Source: Varroa destructor (taxonomy: Eukaryota; Arthropoda; Arachnida; Mesostigmata; Varroidae). From it: a stretch of 64,000 nt of DNA. Every line of letters begins with the position of its first letter. Position 1 is the first letter of the stretch. The stretch lies in NCBI RefSeq assembly GCF_002443255.2, contig NW_019211456.1, positions 11,740,229-11,804,228 of the forward strand, read 5' to 3'. The position numbers and the translations under genes are program-made. The notes under the pieces are model-generated. The model was not told the origin of the DNA, searched no databases, and worked only from the letters and a program-made list of their open reading frames with translations. Positions 1-11,497 of the stretch are shown one piece after another.

Positions 1-737
1 ACTCGGATTTGCTTTAAACTTTACATTACGCTGCCGGCACTTAAGCCTTTGCGAGCATCATCGCAAATGCATAATGAGGCTTGGACAGTTTTTGTCTTAA
101 AAATCCGTAAGCATCACTTGCTGACCATGTTATACTACTATCCGCACCCTTCTGCAGAAGAAGCTTACGGCCTGACAGTCACAGTGAGCCTAATGCGTTT
201 GATAAAGTCGCTAGTTTCTTGTTATTTATTTTATATATTGTTGATTTGCTTCTACTCAGAATGTTTATAAACGGTCTAGTAGTATTAATAGTACTGAAAA
301 CCGTAATCCTTATATGGTATTCATAAAATACTGTGATATAATATCATATTTAAGTATACACTGTTATTAGTACATGAGAAAAAATCAAAGCTACCTACTA
401 ATTTATTTATTATTAATGTTACTATTGTCATCCTTTTTTGATGTTTTTGGTAAATACTATGCAATGTGTAGCACTTACACTTTTAATTATAAAGCGATTG
501 TCATTGAATTTGCTGTGGCCACTTGTATCTGAGCAACTTATTTCATCTTCTTTCGTTTAAGATAATTCCTGAGCTGGAACGTAACTTACACCGGTAAAAT
601 GTATCAGCATCGCTGTAAAAATACAGTTTTGTTATTGTTTTTGATTTATACCATTTGATTTAATGCTATGCGACGTACCGCCAGTTATGCAAATTTTTAC
701 GGATTAGCCAATAGCTGATCGTTATATTGCACAAGTG

Positions 738-759
738 TTTTTTTTTTTTTTTTTTTTTT
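738..759. repeat. Homopolymer T run, 22 bases
   Basis: Uninterrupted T run in AT-rich non-coding DNA. It could be a poly(A) tail of a minus-strand retrocopy, but no retrocopy was recognised beside it. Confidence 0.95.
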
Positions 760-1065
760 AATGTAATTTACCATTCACTTGCTAAGAAGCGACTTCTTTC
801 AGTCTGACACATCATGTTGTTCTCCAGGTTGTGACATACGTATACCATTACATAATGAGATAATAATAATAACTACGCCAACAAAATATATAATGTGTAT
901 TTTATTTTGATACAATCTTTGACTCCCGACAAAGAGGCAAACCTAGCTTTTTATCTAAGCATTTCCATTAAACATTTCCACGTCGCACAACAATGTCACA
1001 TGGAAAATGGAAGGCAATGGGGAAGTATATTAAAGATATTGACTATAGTATGAAGTAATAAATTG

Positions 1066-1079
1066 TATATATATATATA
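1066..1079. repeat. (TA)7 microsatellite
   Basis: Short TA dinucleotide run in non-coding sequence. Confidence 0.9.
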
Positions 1080-1855
1080 CATGTTTATCTCTTTTATTGT
1101 GTATGTACGCACGTGCTAATAGATTAGGCGTAATCGTTACCGCTTGCTTGAACGTCGAGAGCAAAAAGGGTTGGTGAGAGGCGCGACTTCATTTTTGAAG
1201 AAGCTTAGTTGTACTTCAGCACGCGCCAGATTAGGCCGAAAGAAACGAAAATGAGATCACGGTGGTGTCTTCATATCTGTCGTACCGAACACTGGTCGGC
1301 TATGGCGGTTCTTTACTGCAGTGAAATGAAGGCTTTCAAGGCAGCGTACAGCAGCTCAGCTTGATCAAGTGGACATTTGGAAGGCTTCTGTGGCTGAATT
1401 GACAGGCAGATACACAGTCACCAAATACCCACGTTGCACGAGCTGTCTTTCCCATAGCGGTCGCAGCAAAAGCAAATTTAACGTTCCTCAAACTTTCGTG
1501 TCTTTGGCACGTGTTTTTGTTATTTTTTGCTCTGCGTACAGGATACTATTCCTGCTATTATATTTTGAGGCGTTTAAACAATACGAACGTAAGGATAAGT
1601 CAGCAAAAGGCAAACATATATCTATTTTTCTCAGACATAGATACTATAGACATGTAAATTTCCCGCAGTGTTTTTTTGTGAACAGTTGTTGTTCTTTCCG
1701 CTGTTTGCCAAGTTTCGTTTTCAATAGAAACGACACACACACGACCGCAGCCCAATAATGTATGTGAGCCAGTCGCAATTCTAGCATCGGCTATGCTCTA
1801 ATGCGTACAATAGATAAAAGATAAATAAATACGTTTGTCATGCAAGGACATTAAC

Positions 1856-1922
1856 ATGGTTGCGAACATCATAATAGAAAATGGCCAAACCCAAATTGCC
1901 TGTTGTGATGTGGACGATAAAG
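1856..1922 (+). CDS. Candidate initial coding exon ending in a consensus donor
   Basis: An ATG in good context (aacATGG) opens a 22-codon frame, MVANIIIENGQTQIACCDVD followed by DK. The next base completes AAAG|GTGAGT, a near-perfect 5' splice site at 1923, which would leave a phase-1 intron. The peptide is not recognised. The pairing of a good start context with a strong donor is the only support. The next exon was not found; no other model supports this. Confidence 0.28.
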
Positions 1923-4900
1923 GTGAGTGTACTGAACCTATACGCGCGGACACATACAGCATGACGAGCCATCGGTTACAATAGTGACTGTGTCATCGAA
2001 CGGCTTAAAAAAACTAATGATTTTTTTTTAACGGTCATTATATACTCTATTTTTTCATTTTAAATTTATCACATGGACTGCCTGTATGGGCATGCAGTAT
2101 GGAATTGAAGACTAAAAAAGGCATACTTCGTGTGAAAGCAAGATTTTGTGTTACGTTTCTTATGTTAGAGGACAGACAGCGAGTATCAGATCTGAATAGA
2201 GGCCCAAGGGAAGGTACCGAACGAAAGTCACATTCGCGCGTAATTTAAGTAAGAATCCTATATACAGTTGTCTGAATCTGGAAAGGAGAACATAAAGGAC
2301 AGCCTAGAGCTTAGTTTTCGTATAGCAAATCGGAAGAAAGTCGCCGATCTATTAGCGTCTGTCCAATATGAGCAGATTATCGTAATGATCTTTATTGAGC
2401 TTAATTCGTCGCGGGCTAACAAACCTGCGCAGGTTTTCAAATAACCTTTAGCTTAATATTGAGCTTTTTCGGCTTCTTGTCCCTTAGTTTTCATTCAGAT
2501 TTATTGAGATAGATTTGTCCCTTTCTTCGAATATGAACTAGTCTTTGACTGATTTTCTAATTTACATTAGCCGATTCAACGTCGGAAGCGGATTCTAGTA
2601 TTAAAAGGATGAAGGTGCCGCATCAACGAGAATAAACATAGAACTTTCGGTAAGTACATCAATTTCATGTCTTCTTTGCATTCCTTTCAAATCTTATGTG
2701 TCTTCTTTGCCGCGTCGTTTCGGAAACTTCTCATCAAAAATGAGAATCTCTGCCAAAACAAACTGGTAATATTATTTTGGTACAAATATACAGCAAAAGG
2801 GCAATTGTTAATCGTTAACCAACACAGGAAGTTATTGTTGAAAGATTTCGAAGAGCTTAAGAAGCAAACTAACGATCAAAATTAACCTACAGGTCAGTGC
2901 CTAGATATGCCTTTAATTGATTAAAGTGTTAGTCATTTGAAGTTCATGATACCGCGTTCTACTGCAAGAAGGGTTATTTTTTTTTATCTGAAAACTCACG
3001 ATTCTTATTGTGGGCTTGGTTCCAGATGAATAGCTTAGAGATGTTCCGAGTAGTCAGTATAATGGTATTAACATTGATAGAATACGACTATATGGCGAAG
3101 TCAAGTTTAAAAAAGGAACTTACTTAAAATAAGTATTTGGTATCGGCCAATTATAGACTCAATCGTTTCAGAACAATTCATGCTAACAACCCTAAAATTT
3201 CTAGATCTCGACAAAGATTCGAAATTTTACCGCATATATTATAGTTTGCCATTAACGAAGTATTGCAGAGGCATTATATATTCAAGCATCGTCGTTCTGG
3301 ACACAAACCCAGGTATATGGTCATGGACGTGACATCGAATGGACTATAGAGGAAAACAGAGTGAAGATTGAGAACGTTTTGACAGTGTGATTCCCACACA
3401 ACTGCCATTTTCCCGATGGCCAGTTGAACAAGTCATTTTACACATGCCACTACGTGGTATATGTTATAGAAGCGGCTTAACCTTATTTTTGTTAATTAGC
3501 TATTAAATATCTTCCAATTACTTGTAGAAGCCTCGGTTACAAAGTACTATAATGTGTCGTAGATAACTAATGGGCAGCATAGCGAGTGGTACCAGCTTAA
3601 ACAAAACTACCACTACCGCTCTTTCATGTCCAAGACATCCAAATGAAGAGCATAAGGATCTGTTGGGCATTTTCTTCTGGCAAAAGGCATCAGCACCGAA
3701 TGACTGGTTATCAATCTACTGCTCTGCTATTTACAATACAATAGGGCGGTTTGGTTAAGGAATGGTTTTTGTAACCCAGAACGTGTTTTATATATTCAGT
3801 TGCTCCAAAAAGCATCATTAACTGTTTCGGTCATTTCTACTATACATACGATAATTTACTGTTCTAGCATAGGCGGCTTTTAAAACATTACGAAAGACTC
3901 ATTACCTTTTTTGAGCATACTATAAGGAGATGTTTTTTATACAGAATTATTATGAAGGATAACTCTGCAAGTCTAGCTTATACGTGACTTGAATGGAGAT
4001 CATGTGTAAGGAAGCTATACTGAAATAGAAAGGAACTTATGTTTCGATAAAACTTGTTGAATGATTATCAAGGCCCAGCTTCACATCACTGCATTCGTAT
4101 CTGAAATCGTATTAAGCTAAAGGTTCACATATGCATACGCTCGCACCGTTGTTTGTGATATAGGTTTTGATCATTGATTTTGATTTTGGGGTAAACCATT
4201 TAACTGGAGGATTAAGGAAAAACGTTAACAGAAACGTCATCTACACGATGAGACTCAGATGACGACGAACGAACTCCAGCAAGTAAATCGGCAGAAACAG
4301 AGCCGATCCGTCGGTGTACGTATGTATCATGCGTACATGTAATTCTCTCTCATTAGAATATCTGCCTATTCTCTTAGTTCTGTATATGTAAACAGAGTCT
4401 AGTGTGAGATAATTACCAGATGACCGTTTACGAGAAACCGATCTGCCGAGGTACCTCTCTCTCCATTACTTCAACAGTTCACAAGCAACGCTCCGGCCGG
4501 TCATCGTCATCAGGATGTTTCTGTTACTAATTTTATTATTTAAGCTAAATTTGTTACATGCCAAAATGAAATTTAAAACTAAATAAAATTTTAAAAAAAT
4601 TAAGTAAAAGATAAAAACAATTTAACACCTTTAATATCATTTATTATTTTAGAATGGAAGGTTCAGTGCTTTCCATATTCGTTGGCTAAAATTTTGGAAT
4701 AACCAACGAAATAAGAAGCTCGTTGAATTTGGGCCATTTCCGCATTTTACGAAAGTGGCATGAGTACCTTTTGAACCGTAACTGGCCTTTACTGAGCTGA
4801 GTTGCTTAATAAAAAGGTTTAAGTAAAAGACAACACTTATGGATGCGGACCTGATTTTTTTAGGAATAATCTTCTACTATTATTAGTACGCACAAACAAT

Positions 4901-6176
4901 GAAGCAAACTCGTTTACTCTCGAAGAGACCGGTACACTTCATCGTGTCGTGGTACACAACCATTGCCATCCAATGACGCCGAAAGCAACCGTAAAGGTAG
5001 TATCTTCTTTTAAATCAATGAGTCTAATGTTGTCTTTTCTGTTAACGTTTGCGGTGCTAGGAGAGTCTTACTTCTAAATTTTCCGTGGACCGATAATCGG
5101 AGCCAACGAGTTTTCGCGCGTTCCAATAGCCCTTACTTGTTCGGCAGCCTTTCAAAGTTCGTATTCATGAATATAATTGCCTACTAAAAAATCAATAATT
5201 TCATTATCAATAGGTGATAATGGAGACATTGTAAACATGATGACGACCTCCCATTGTTTAAGCGAAACCTTCAATGAGACGCTAAACGGGGATATGTCAC
5301 ACGGTACCGGAGTATATGATTACTCATCCCACATAAACATAACATTATACGGTAGCAAAACAGTAATAACAGATCATCTCACTATAACTGTTTTGCCCGT
5401 TCTTTACGTGCACGATATTTCCTATGGCCTATCTGAATCTCTCCCTGGCGCGACCTCGAGTGCAGTTAAGGAAAGCGTTCGAAGCTGTTTTATGCCAGCG
5501 TGGCAATGCAAGTGAAAAGCCTTTTGCTATTCCTTTCTCTCTTTCACTGCATAAAATGCATTTAAGAGGCGGACACATGTCAAACGGACAAGGGAGCTAA
5601 GGCAAGATAGTTAGAGAAATGGGTCCTTTGGCGCAGAGTTGTTGTTGCTTTTTTGAGTATCGAAAGTCCCAAATAATTTTTCCTTTTTGTCGCTGGCTGT
5701 GACCTGAAGCACATAAAAAGTGCAACGGAACTAATTCTTAGTTGGCTTATTCTTTTTCTGTTTTGTAGAGAGTTTTAGTACAGTTTACGTGGGGTCAGTA
5801 CCACTAGAGCATAATATCAACCTTATGGGGGCCGAACGTTGGGTTTAGATTCGCGGATGATTCCTATTCCCGTTGAGACCACTATTCATTAATTCTAAAT
5901 CCCCCTCTAAAGGTTTACTACAAATCTGCCCACCGGATCATCAGACCAGGATTACCCTGGTTAGATTTCCCACCTCTCTAGATGAGCTAACCTGATAAAG
6001 GATCATTCGTCATGTTGCTTAACCGTAACCTTACGAGCTCTTTTCTTTCACTCAAGATATTTCGAGCCAGTGTCTCACACCCAACACTCTCATGATTGAG
6101 TGATGATAGATACAAAGCGTTTCCTGGAGACAAGTTTCTCAAGTTTACTAGAGATAGTTTCTTACTTCATGTTTTA
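1923..6176. other. Non-coding stretch, possibly including the 3' end of the retroelement remnant
   Basis: No gene is recognised. A GATGAAGGTGCCGCATCAAC segment before a GTAAGT donor at 2651 is a weak exon candidate only. Sequence from about 5.5 to 6.18 kb may be the untranslated tail of the minus-strand retrotransposon relic, but no poly(A) or target duplication was found. Confidence 0.5.
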
Positions 6177-6598
6177 TTCTCTAGTCTCGTCAGGTCTACA
6201 GGTCGCCGGCCTGTTATGCGCCGTACCTTCCAAGCCTGCAATCCAGAAAACATAAATGTACGATGGGTTTTGATCGATTTCGTGAGAGAAGGTTTGAAAC
6301 ACTTCGTGACTCGTGAGGATCTGTATGCGCTACCGAGAAATGCAATTTAGGTTTGTATGTTACGGATAATGTCTGTTACTGCTGCTCTCGGAGCAAAATT
6401 AGATATTGTTTTTCACTCTTCTTGCAACATTCTCAAAACCTTGCCTTCCGCATCATCCGTGGTATCGTACCAGAACATGTGCTTTTCTTCGGCTCTTAGG
6501 TCCTACGAAACAGTGCCTGTCAGGACCAACGCCGAGGTTGTGCTAACCGTGTGGTAGGCTTGGACAACCCTAAGCGCAACAATTTGCTGGGCACCTTT
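6177..6598 (-). pseudogene. Retrotransposon ORF2 C-terminal fragment (R1/jockey-like)
   Basis: The fragment starts KGAQQIVALRVVQAYHTVST and runs to a TAG at 6505-6503. It continues in frame as DLRAEEKHMFWY to a TGA (6415-6413), then KTISNFAPRAAVTDIIRN to a TAA (6349-6347). A shift of frame then gives QILTSHEVFQTFSHEIDQNP, ending at 6177. The family pattern here is AQ...AL.RV..AYRTVST-AL-VLAG..P.DL...E, a weakly conserved tract, then LTQ(I/F)LTGHG-F..YL..I. The match holds across about 140 codons in spite of three stops and one frameshift, so this is a relic. A plus-strand open frame over part of this region is only its shadow. Confidence 0.85.
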
Positions 6599-7299
6599 AA
6601 CTAGTTTTGGCCGTGATCCAACGAGTTCGGGTAATGTCCAGACAGGTGCCTAAGGGGCGAAATCGACTTCACTACTGCCTAACAAGCGCCTTTTTCGTTT
6701 TTCGGAAGCCATGCTAGTTTGGCAGTATTCTGGCTACTTCTAAGAGGACTCTAGTCACTCTTGTGACAGTTTGCTTGATGGGGTATCCTCCCGTGATTGC
6801 GTGATCGATGGTTGTCCAAATATCTCGCCGTTTTTACCAGGTTTATTCTTTCCCCCTTTAAAGTGAGTAAGGAAATCTACATTTTTTCTTACCAATCTGT
6901 TTCCGCAAGCGATTCTGACTTTCAGACAGAAAAGCTCCTTTCTTCGGTAAAGTTTCTAAGCCTTTGCTATATTATAGCCTCTATAACTTTTTTAAGAATT
7001 CTTACTCTTAAGGGATAAGCACCACTTCACCTTTTTTCACTCTGCCTAAAAACAGCCTGAGCTGAGGATAGATGTGGCAACTACGGCAACATCTCAGAGA
7101 GATCTTGTAGCTACTCTTTTTGATACATTATTTTGATTTTAAAATTCCGTTTTTCATCAGCTCGATCAAGAGGTTGGTGAGATGGGAACAAGTATTTTAA
7201 GACCCTTATTTTCTTCTTTTCTGGCAGAATATACTTCTTCTTTCCCCTATGGCCAATAAGAGCAACTTCGTGTGTGTTCCCATATTTCTTACGGTAAAA

Positions 7300-7522
7300 T
7301 TTTCCAGCATTCTTATTGTACCTTTTATTTTGAATACCGGCTTTCGTTGCCTATAATTTTCAGTAGTCTCTTGGAGTGTTGTCGCCCACTTTGATTCGTT
7401 CGTTTCCTTTTAGCTTAGTTAGATATTGATGGACTTTAAGCAATGTCTATATTCCACCAGTAGTTTGGTTTCCATTTTCGATTCATCTTGTGAAACTTTG
7501 TTTCGCAGATTTCTACTAGAGG
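7300..7522 (-). pseudogene. Retrotransposon ORF2 endonuclease-RT linker fragment
   Basis: The frame reads PLVEICETKFHKMNRKWKPN followed by YWWNIDIA and then reaches a TAA at 7438-7436. It continues beyond as a basic, stop-ridden tract (AKRKRTN, QHSKRLLK) down to about 7300. In R1, TRAS, jockey and related elements, the endonuclease domain ends in a Lys/Arg-Pro-x-Tyr-Trp-Trp-(Asn/Thr) motif, followed by a basic helical segment before the reverse transcriptase. The KPNYWWN motif is a strong signature. The catalytic RT motifs (FADD/YADD) that should follow were not found before the C-terminal block begins. Confidence 0.8.
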
Positions 7523-7572
7523 ACACTGTACATCTTTACTTTGCAGGTCTACATATTCATGAACCTAACATG

Positions 7573-7974
7573 TTATAGCCTCCTCTGGTCCTCCTTTTTG
7601 TAGGTACGCCAGTGGTCTTCTTGTGCAAGGACCTCTGCTTGCTGCATGCTATGTGCACGGAAGGCATTATGATCGCCTAATACTTCTTCTTCAAAAACTC
7701 TACAAACAACAAGTCCACCTTGTATATTGTATATATGCAAAGGAAGAATGCGTGGCGCAGAAAAATAGGCACGTCGTCCGTATTTAGCGTTGTCATTTTT
7801 TGCGTGGTAATCTACTTTAGCTGCTGATCCCTCTGCCCTATAAATTTCCTGTGCCTCTGATGGTACCGCCAGGCGCCCAGCAGTGGCCATCAGAGTATTT
7901 CCTAATTTCGTCATTGACTCCGCTACGTCGTCTAAAATTCTGTTTGAGTCTTCTATAGCCTTATTGGGACTTGT
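7573..7974 (-). pseudogene. Open frame inside retrotransposon remnant, possibly ORF1-derived
   Basis: A 133-codon minus-strand frame lies just upstream of the linker fragment in element orientation and follows two consecutive TAA codons. It begins TSPNKAIEDSNRILDDVAES, with an in-frame ATG at 7914, and ends in a hydrophilic tract QEDHWRTYKKEDQRRL. The amphipathic helical start and the position before ORF2 suggest the ORF1 (gag-like) protein. The tail could be a decayed zinc-knuckle region ('C..C....H....C' with the cysteines lost), but that is speculative. A piece of the endonuclease is the alternative (GDHNA resembles the GDFNA motif). I do not recognise it firmly. Confidence 0.4.
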
Positions 7975-8226
7975 TTATTAAAAGTCAATAAGAGCTAAAT
8001 TTCAGATTTCTATCTAGGAAAACTCTCGTAGCAATTTCTTTGTTTTCTTTTTCGCATGCTACGCTGCCGGTACTGCACACCACTTGTCGATCGTTCGTGC
8101 TGTCATGTTACATCTTTGCCATTCATCGCTTTCACAGCCTGCCTTGAGGGAACAAACACTGCAACCAACTCATTGTGTTCTTTATCGATGTCAGGACCTT
8201 AATAGCAAGTGATTTACGCACACCAT

Positions 8227-8352
8227 TTAGCACGTGTCTATGAGGTGTCTAACAGCGTCACTTGAAACTTGAACACCGTGTTCCCTCAAGTACTTTCCCT
8301 CGAGGACATAAATTGTTTTACCGGTTTTTCCAGTGTTATCTTGCCGGCTAGT
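8227..8352 (-). pseudogene. Short coding-like block at the 5' side of the retrotransposon remnant
   Basis: A 41-codon minus-strand frame (TSRQDNTGKTGKTIYVLEGK, then YLREHGVQVSSDAVRHLIDTC) runs between stops, collinear with and upstream of the other element fragments. Its composition looks like protein, but I cannot assign a domain. Position alone suggests ORF1. A chance frame of this length is entirely possible. Confidence 0.25.
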
Positions 8353-8847
8353 TTATAGTCCCTGCTCACCACTTGATTTTGGACGCCCTTTTATTCGCCT
8401 CATTATATAGATTTTGATATAGGTAGAAGCCGTATTTGACTTTTCTGTTTGGCTAAACATCGAATTGCTTAACCAATTTGATCGGCTTTAAAAGCCCAAG
8501 AACAGTCTTTTTCTTACTAACGCAATTTTTATACGCCTTTTGAAGATCTAACATTCCTGACAACTATTTGCGTCCTTCTACCTTTTTTCTACTTTATTCT
8601 TCCCTCTGTGGTGTGAAAAGCTCCATATTCGTTTCATGCACGGTAGAGGTTGGGCTTTTCGGCTGTACCTCGCTCATTCAGAGGTCATGAGATCCACGTA
8701 CATACTTTCGAGGCGTTAATCTGTCCCACAGAGCCCGAGTAGTGTTATGGATAGTAAAGCCGTTTGAATCCGAACGTTCGCCGCTTTTGAAATTATTTTT
8801 CATGAGCTGATCCGCAACGCATTCTGTCTAGCAGACCACCAATTCAA

Positions 8848-8885
8848 CATGGCCTAAAGCCTTTATTTTAAGGCTTTAGGCCATG
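8848..8885. repeat. Perfect hairpin, 16-bp arms, 6-nt loop
   Basis: CATGGCCTAAAGCCTT at 8848-8863 is matched exactly by its reverse complement at 8870-8885, with TATTTT between. It lies just outside the 5' side of the retrotransposon remnant. No gene or terminator function is implied. Confidence 0.95.
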
Positions 8886-9246
8886 CTCTGCAGGGCCATC
8901 AGTCTTTCTGTACAGTGTGATAAAAGTAAGATAACAGTCGGTAGACTTGTCCGACCGCACCTGGCTCGGATTGCCTTGCCTGTCTGTCTGCTGCTATAGT
9001 GGCCATGACGTAGGAAATTATTAAACTGGCGACGGAAAATATCTTCGAATCACCTGTTATTGCGCTTCGTACCTCGATTAGTTAGTCGCTGTCGCTAACA
9101 GCTCAGATTCTACAAATTTTCGAGAGTCAAGATTAAGTACAGCCGGTCTCCGCGTAGCTGAAACCATTTATATCTGGGTAGTTGTCGTTGGATAAAGACC
9201 AAACTGATGCCAAAGGTTGGTGGGGGGTTAGTCGAATCATGCTTAA

Positions 9247-9288
9247 TCGATGTCAGTGGAACAACTGTGGTTGTTCCACTGACATCGA
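9247..9288. repeat. Perfect hairpin, 19-bp arms, 4-nt loop
   Basis: The left arm TCGATGTCAGTGGAACAAC (9247-9265) and its exact reverse complement (9270-9288) flank TGTG. The arms have no mismatch, which is unexpected for old neutral sequence. Confidence 0.95.
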
Positions 9289-11441
9289 CAACAAAAAAAG
9301 GTCTCCTTTCAAGACGAGGCACTTAACTCATGCTCAAGGGGAAGCTTTTTTAACTATGAACGGTAAAGCGGGGAAGAACTTTACAGCTTCAAGCAAATAA
9401 ATAGGAAGCTCTATCTATCCGTAGTTGAGTTGGTCGCTTCATAAGCCCAAGCCGACTAAACAAGCGGAAAGACGCATAAAAACTTTAAACAAACACTGCG
9501 TCATGTTTCTTCAGGACACAACTGAACTCTCTAAAATTAGCTTCTGTTTGTTGTCTTTCTTGAGTTCGCAAGTGCTTCTTAGCTCCAAAGGAAAAAAAAG
9601 TTCACAGTTAAACCTATACACGAATGTATCCGTTTGCCTCTTTTGTGGGTACATACGCATTTCTTTAACAGTCTGAAGATGAGTAAATGTAATTAGGCGA
9701 CTGCGGCAATATAAATCAAGATGATTGTCCCATTATTAACTAGATTTCTTGCCAAGTATGCGAGAGCGACAAACAGCACGAAATAGATAACCCTATCAGC
9801 ACTGCCATTGATTTTTAACGGCCGTTCTCATATACTTGCGTTCGCTAAATCTGCCTTAGCAGTAGTAGATGGGTCGTACCGTACGAGACACATTTTTAGA
9901 CCAAAACAAAATTTTGATGAAATTGTTGTTTTTATGTTGCATAGTAACGGAAAAACACGTGTCTGAACTTTCCATGTTTGTATGTGTACTTTCTATTTGA
10001 AGGAGAATAACGTTATGCACTGACATTCAGCAAAAAGATAAAGCCTGAACTAATTGTCGACATAAAATTGCCGGAAGAGGCAAACGTCGGAATTTACCAG
10101 AGCTTGTGGAACTTAGCTCGAACCTTCGAACAGCGGTCTCAAACCTGAAATCCATCGTCCATAGAGTTTAATATCAACTCTCAAATTCTGCACTGCCTTA
10201 AAAGTCAGTCCTCAGCTTACGTCGCCGCCTGTTGAACGTGCGAAACCTCGCATTGGTTCTCACTGACGGATATCCAATTCGAGAACTGAACCAAAGAGCG
10301 GCCCTCGAGCTGTTATCACCGTGGGGATACATACGATCCTGAAGGTTAAACTTTTGAAGTTATTTAGAGAAGCACTGTGCATGTTGCTGTGTGGAAATAA
10401 TATTTGTTCATATTAAGAAGATAGGTTAGTGCATGAGAAATTTAAATAACAAGCATACGTAAAACTGACCCTGAAGTCGAAACTTCCGGTGGTAAATACA
10501 GTATTTTCTGTCTTCAATTACTAATCAACACTTCAAATTTCTGACCGAGTAGATGTAAATCCTTGTAACTAAATAGGTATTGTAAAAAAAACCAGATCGT
10601 TTATATTTTTAGTAAGTTTAATTGATTCATTGTATGTTTTTCCCGCCATTATGTATGCTTATCGGTAGCTTTTGCCAGCGGCATCCTCGAAACGAATTAT
10701 CGGCTATTTATTTTCAAACACGTGCGGCATGCACAAAATATAAATGAGAAAAAGTACATTACTCACACCCTATTCAACAAATTCATACGGAACGAATTCC
10801 AACCGTACTGGTGAACTTCAGTTACTTTCCTTTATTTCTTCAAAAATTGCTCTTTTTATATATGCAGATGAAAAAAGGGTTCCTTTGTTTCCATCTTCTT
10901 TTTACCGTACTCACAAGCACATTCATTGGACTTTTTCTCTGACGCCTGGTAGGAGGTGCCCTTCCGCGCCGCGCCGTAAGAAGCGAAGAGCTGGAGAGTC
11001 TCAAAGGAGAACAACTCTACAAACTGTGTCCTAATTCCTAGGAAACATAAAGAACGTGCAAGGGAGCATATTTCATGACCGTAGAAGAAAAATGATTTCG
11101 CACACAGCATATCCAGTTTAACATGGGCGATTTGAAGGCGATTTAAAAAAAAATGTTGAATGGCAAATGATTTGTTATATACAGGAACATTCGCTTAATC
11201 GGGGGGAATAGGTAATCCTTGAGATTTTCCGATGTCTTCATACTAAAAGGGTCCACAACGGACGAGCACTTCTCGTACGATTATTACATATTACAGGCTT
11301 TCATATTAAATTGTATCTATACTATATAAAACTGCGTACTCACGAAGCTGTTCGTATATTTAGGGAACTTACCCAATATTATTTGAATTATTTTCCATCA
11401 TTTTCAATCCGCTGTTTTCTTTATCCACGCGCTCTAAGTAT

Positions 11442-11497
11442 ACATGTTATATGTTAACATGTGGACATGGACTAAGTTATATGTTAACTTAGTCCAT
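11442..11497. repeat. Two adjacent perfect hairpins with the same loop
   Basis: The first hairpin has 8-bp arms (ACATGTTA, 11442-11449 and 11455-11462). The second has 13-bp arms (ATGGACTAAGTTA, 11467-11479 and 11485-11497). Both enclose the loop TATGT and share the core GTTATATGTTAAC or a close variant. Confidence 0.9.

Larger units (their letters stand above)
1..1855. other. AT-rich non-coding DNA
   Basis: This stretch holds the T22 run, a TA repeat and scattered short open frames up to 129 codons (1369-1758) that look like chance. I see no recognisable gene, RNA or element. Confidence 0.6.
6177..8352 (-). mobile_element. Degenerate, internally deleted non-LTR retrotransposon, R1/I/jockey group
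   Basis: Reading down the minus strand, blocks occur in the order expected of a two-ORF non-LTR element: an ORF1-like piece (8352-8227), a second ORF1-like frame (7974-7573), the endonuclease-RT linker with KPNYWWN (7522-7442), and the C-terminal part of the RT protein with QAYHTVSTTSALVLTG (6598-6506) followed by QILTSHEVFQTF (6323 onward). The WWN linker and the 'AYRTVST-AL-VLAG' and 'QILTGHG-F' motifs are hallmarks of R1/jockey-type ORF2 proteins. Only about 0.9 kb separates the linker from the AYHTVST motif, far less than an intact RT domain needs, so most of the RT is missing. Many stops and at least one frameshift show that the copy is dead. I could not define its outer ends, poly(A) tail or target-site duplication. 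Confidence 0.75.

Noticed and set aside
6096..6557. Two plus-strand open frames (84 and 66 codons) that look like small genes
   Set aside because: They lie antisense to the retrotransposon ORF2 C-terminal relic, whose minus-strand motifs explain the sequence; the plus-strand peptides match nothing.
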